Positions 63,677 through 64,000 of a stretch of 64,000 bases of DNA are shown piece after piece (the first letter of the stretch is position 1; each line of letters begins with the position of its first letter). The DNA comes from Adiantum capillus-veneris (Eukaryota; Streptophyta; Polypodiopsida; Polypodiales; Pteridaceae). The translations under genes were made by a program, and so were the position numbers. Location: positions 96,204,612 to 96,268,611 of the forward strand of contig CM043945.1 of the NCBI GenBank assembly GCA_014529385.2, read 5' to 3'. The notes under the pieces are model-generated. The model saw only the letters and a program-made list of their open reading frames with translations, searched no databases and was not told the DNA's origin.

Positions 63677-64000
63677 TCTCCCCTTCTTGAAAGAGAGTAA
63701 TCGTCCGCGATTACAGCATATCTGCAAAACAACTCGAGTTAGCTCAAAAATTTCCGAGGGAGATTCCGAGGGACAATCGGTTTGCTTTTTTTATTAAGGA
63801 GTTAGCTTCTCCTCTCTGCTCTTTTGATCAAGGAGTTAGCTTCTCCTTTCAGCTATTTTGATCAAGGAGTTAGCTTCTCCTTTCTGCTCTTTTGATCAAG
63901 GAGTTAGCTTCTCCTTTCGTCCAGATCGAAACTCTTGATATTCCGGCGTAGTAAAATTAGCCATCACACCCAGACCGTTTGATGCACTAAAATTACATAC
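63677..64000 (-). mobile_element. 3' internal end of the right-edge gypsy element
   Basis: Polypurine tract, then non-coding sequence similar in layout to the 3' untranslated parts of Gy-B and Gy-H (TGTTACATCTCCCC..TTGAAAG..TAATCG..CGATTAC). It includes the 34-bp tandem repeat at 63796-63931. No coding sequence is reached before the window ends. Confidence 0.8.
63796..63931. repeat. Four tandem 34-bp units, each a short hairpin
   Basis: AAGGAGTTAGCTTCTCCT begins at 63796, 63830, 63864 and 63898. Each unit contains AAGGAG and CTCCTT as inverted arms around TTAGCTT, separated by TTGATC-type spacers. Confidence 0.92.

Overview
This is nuclear DNA of a land plant with a large, repeat-filled genome. 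A fern or another seedless vascular plant seems most likely, with a conifer-type genome as the alternative; the sequence alone does not settle it. The reasons are a spliced housekeeping gene whose protein looks plant-like, Ty3/gypsy elements with chromodomains, a Ty1/copia element with a tRNA-iMet primer site, LINEs with endonuclease and zinc-binding reverse transcriptase domains, and long microsatellites. I see no bacterial, organellar, rRNA, tRNA or CRISPR features.

The host signal is a single gene on the minus strand. Five exons of a UTP21/WDR36-type WD40 protein (U3 snoRNP / small-subunit processome) are present: 60623-60429, 60165-60083, 10512-10440, 10265-10200 and 10047-9862. They total 603 nt (201 codons), every junction has GT..AG, and all phases fit. 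The second and third exons are separated by a 49,570-bp intron (60082-10513), while the other three complete introns are 263, 174 and 152 bp. The gene runs off both edges, so the whole 64 kb lies inside one transcription unit and everything else is intronic.

Layout, left to right. 1-7470: a decayed minus-strand gypsy element (Gy-A) split by a solo LTR (3570-4180, target duplication GCTCC). 7471-9861: unassigned sequence with a coiled-coil relic, tandem duplications and LINE-like 3' ends. 9862-10512: three exons. 11035-18548: a minus-strand LINE (LINE-1) split by a solo LTR (15654-17134, duplication CCTCA). 18549-19560: an orphan 5' LTR and primer site. 19562-32842: a second minus-strand LINE (LINE-2) carrying a copia fragment, gypsy element Gy-B (20508-27570, duplication ATGGG) and deleted gypsy Gy-K (29497-31903, duplication GGTCA). 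Gy-B itself holds a hAT-like MITE (8-bp duplication), an inverted segment and another LTR element. 32849-33758: a 3' LTR and remnant (Gy-J). 33759-46927: plus-strand gypsy Gy-G with an open 1109-codon pol and, in its 5' LTR, a young copia element (34362-39591, duplication GTTTT, LTRs differing at one base). 46928-48908: tandemly duplicated LTR pieces. 49081-49567: a second MITE. 50430-58159: LINE-3 (plus) invaded by gypsy Gy-H. 58200-59170: LTR fragments. 60083-60623: two exons. 60920-62712: a different LINE (LINE-4). 62995-64000: the 3' LTR and 3' internal end of a gypsy element leaving the window.

The transposons are mostly dead. The most notable shared feature is a two-part R/U5 module (AATAAA-GAAATACCG then AAAGGGGCGCCA, followed by a GTGGAAYTCCGCCAC box) found in the LTRs of several gypsy families that otherwise look unrelated.
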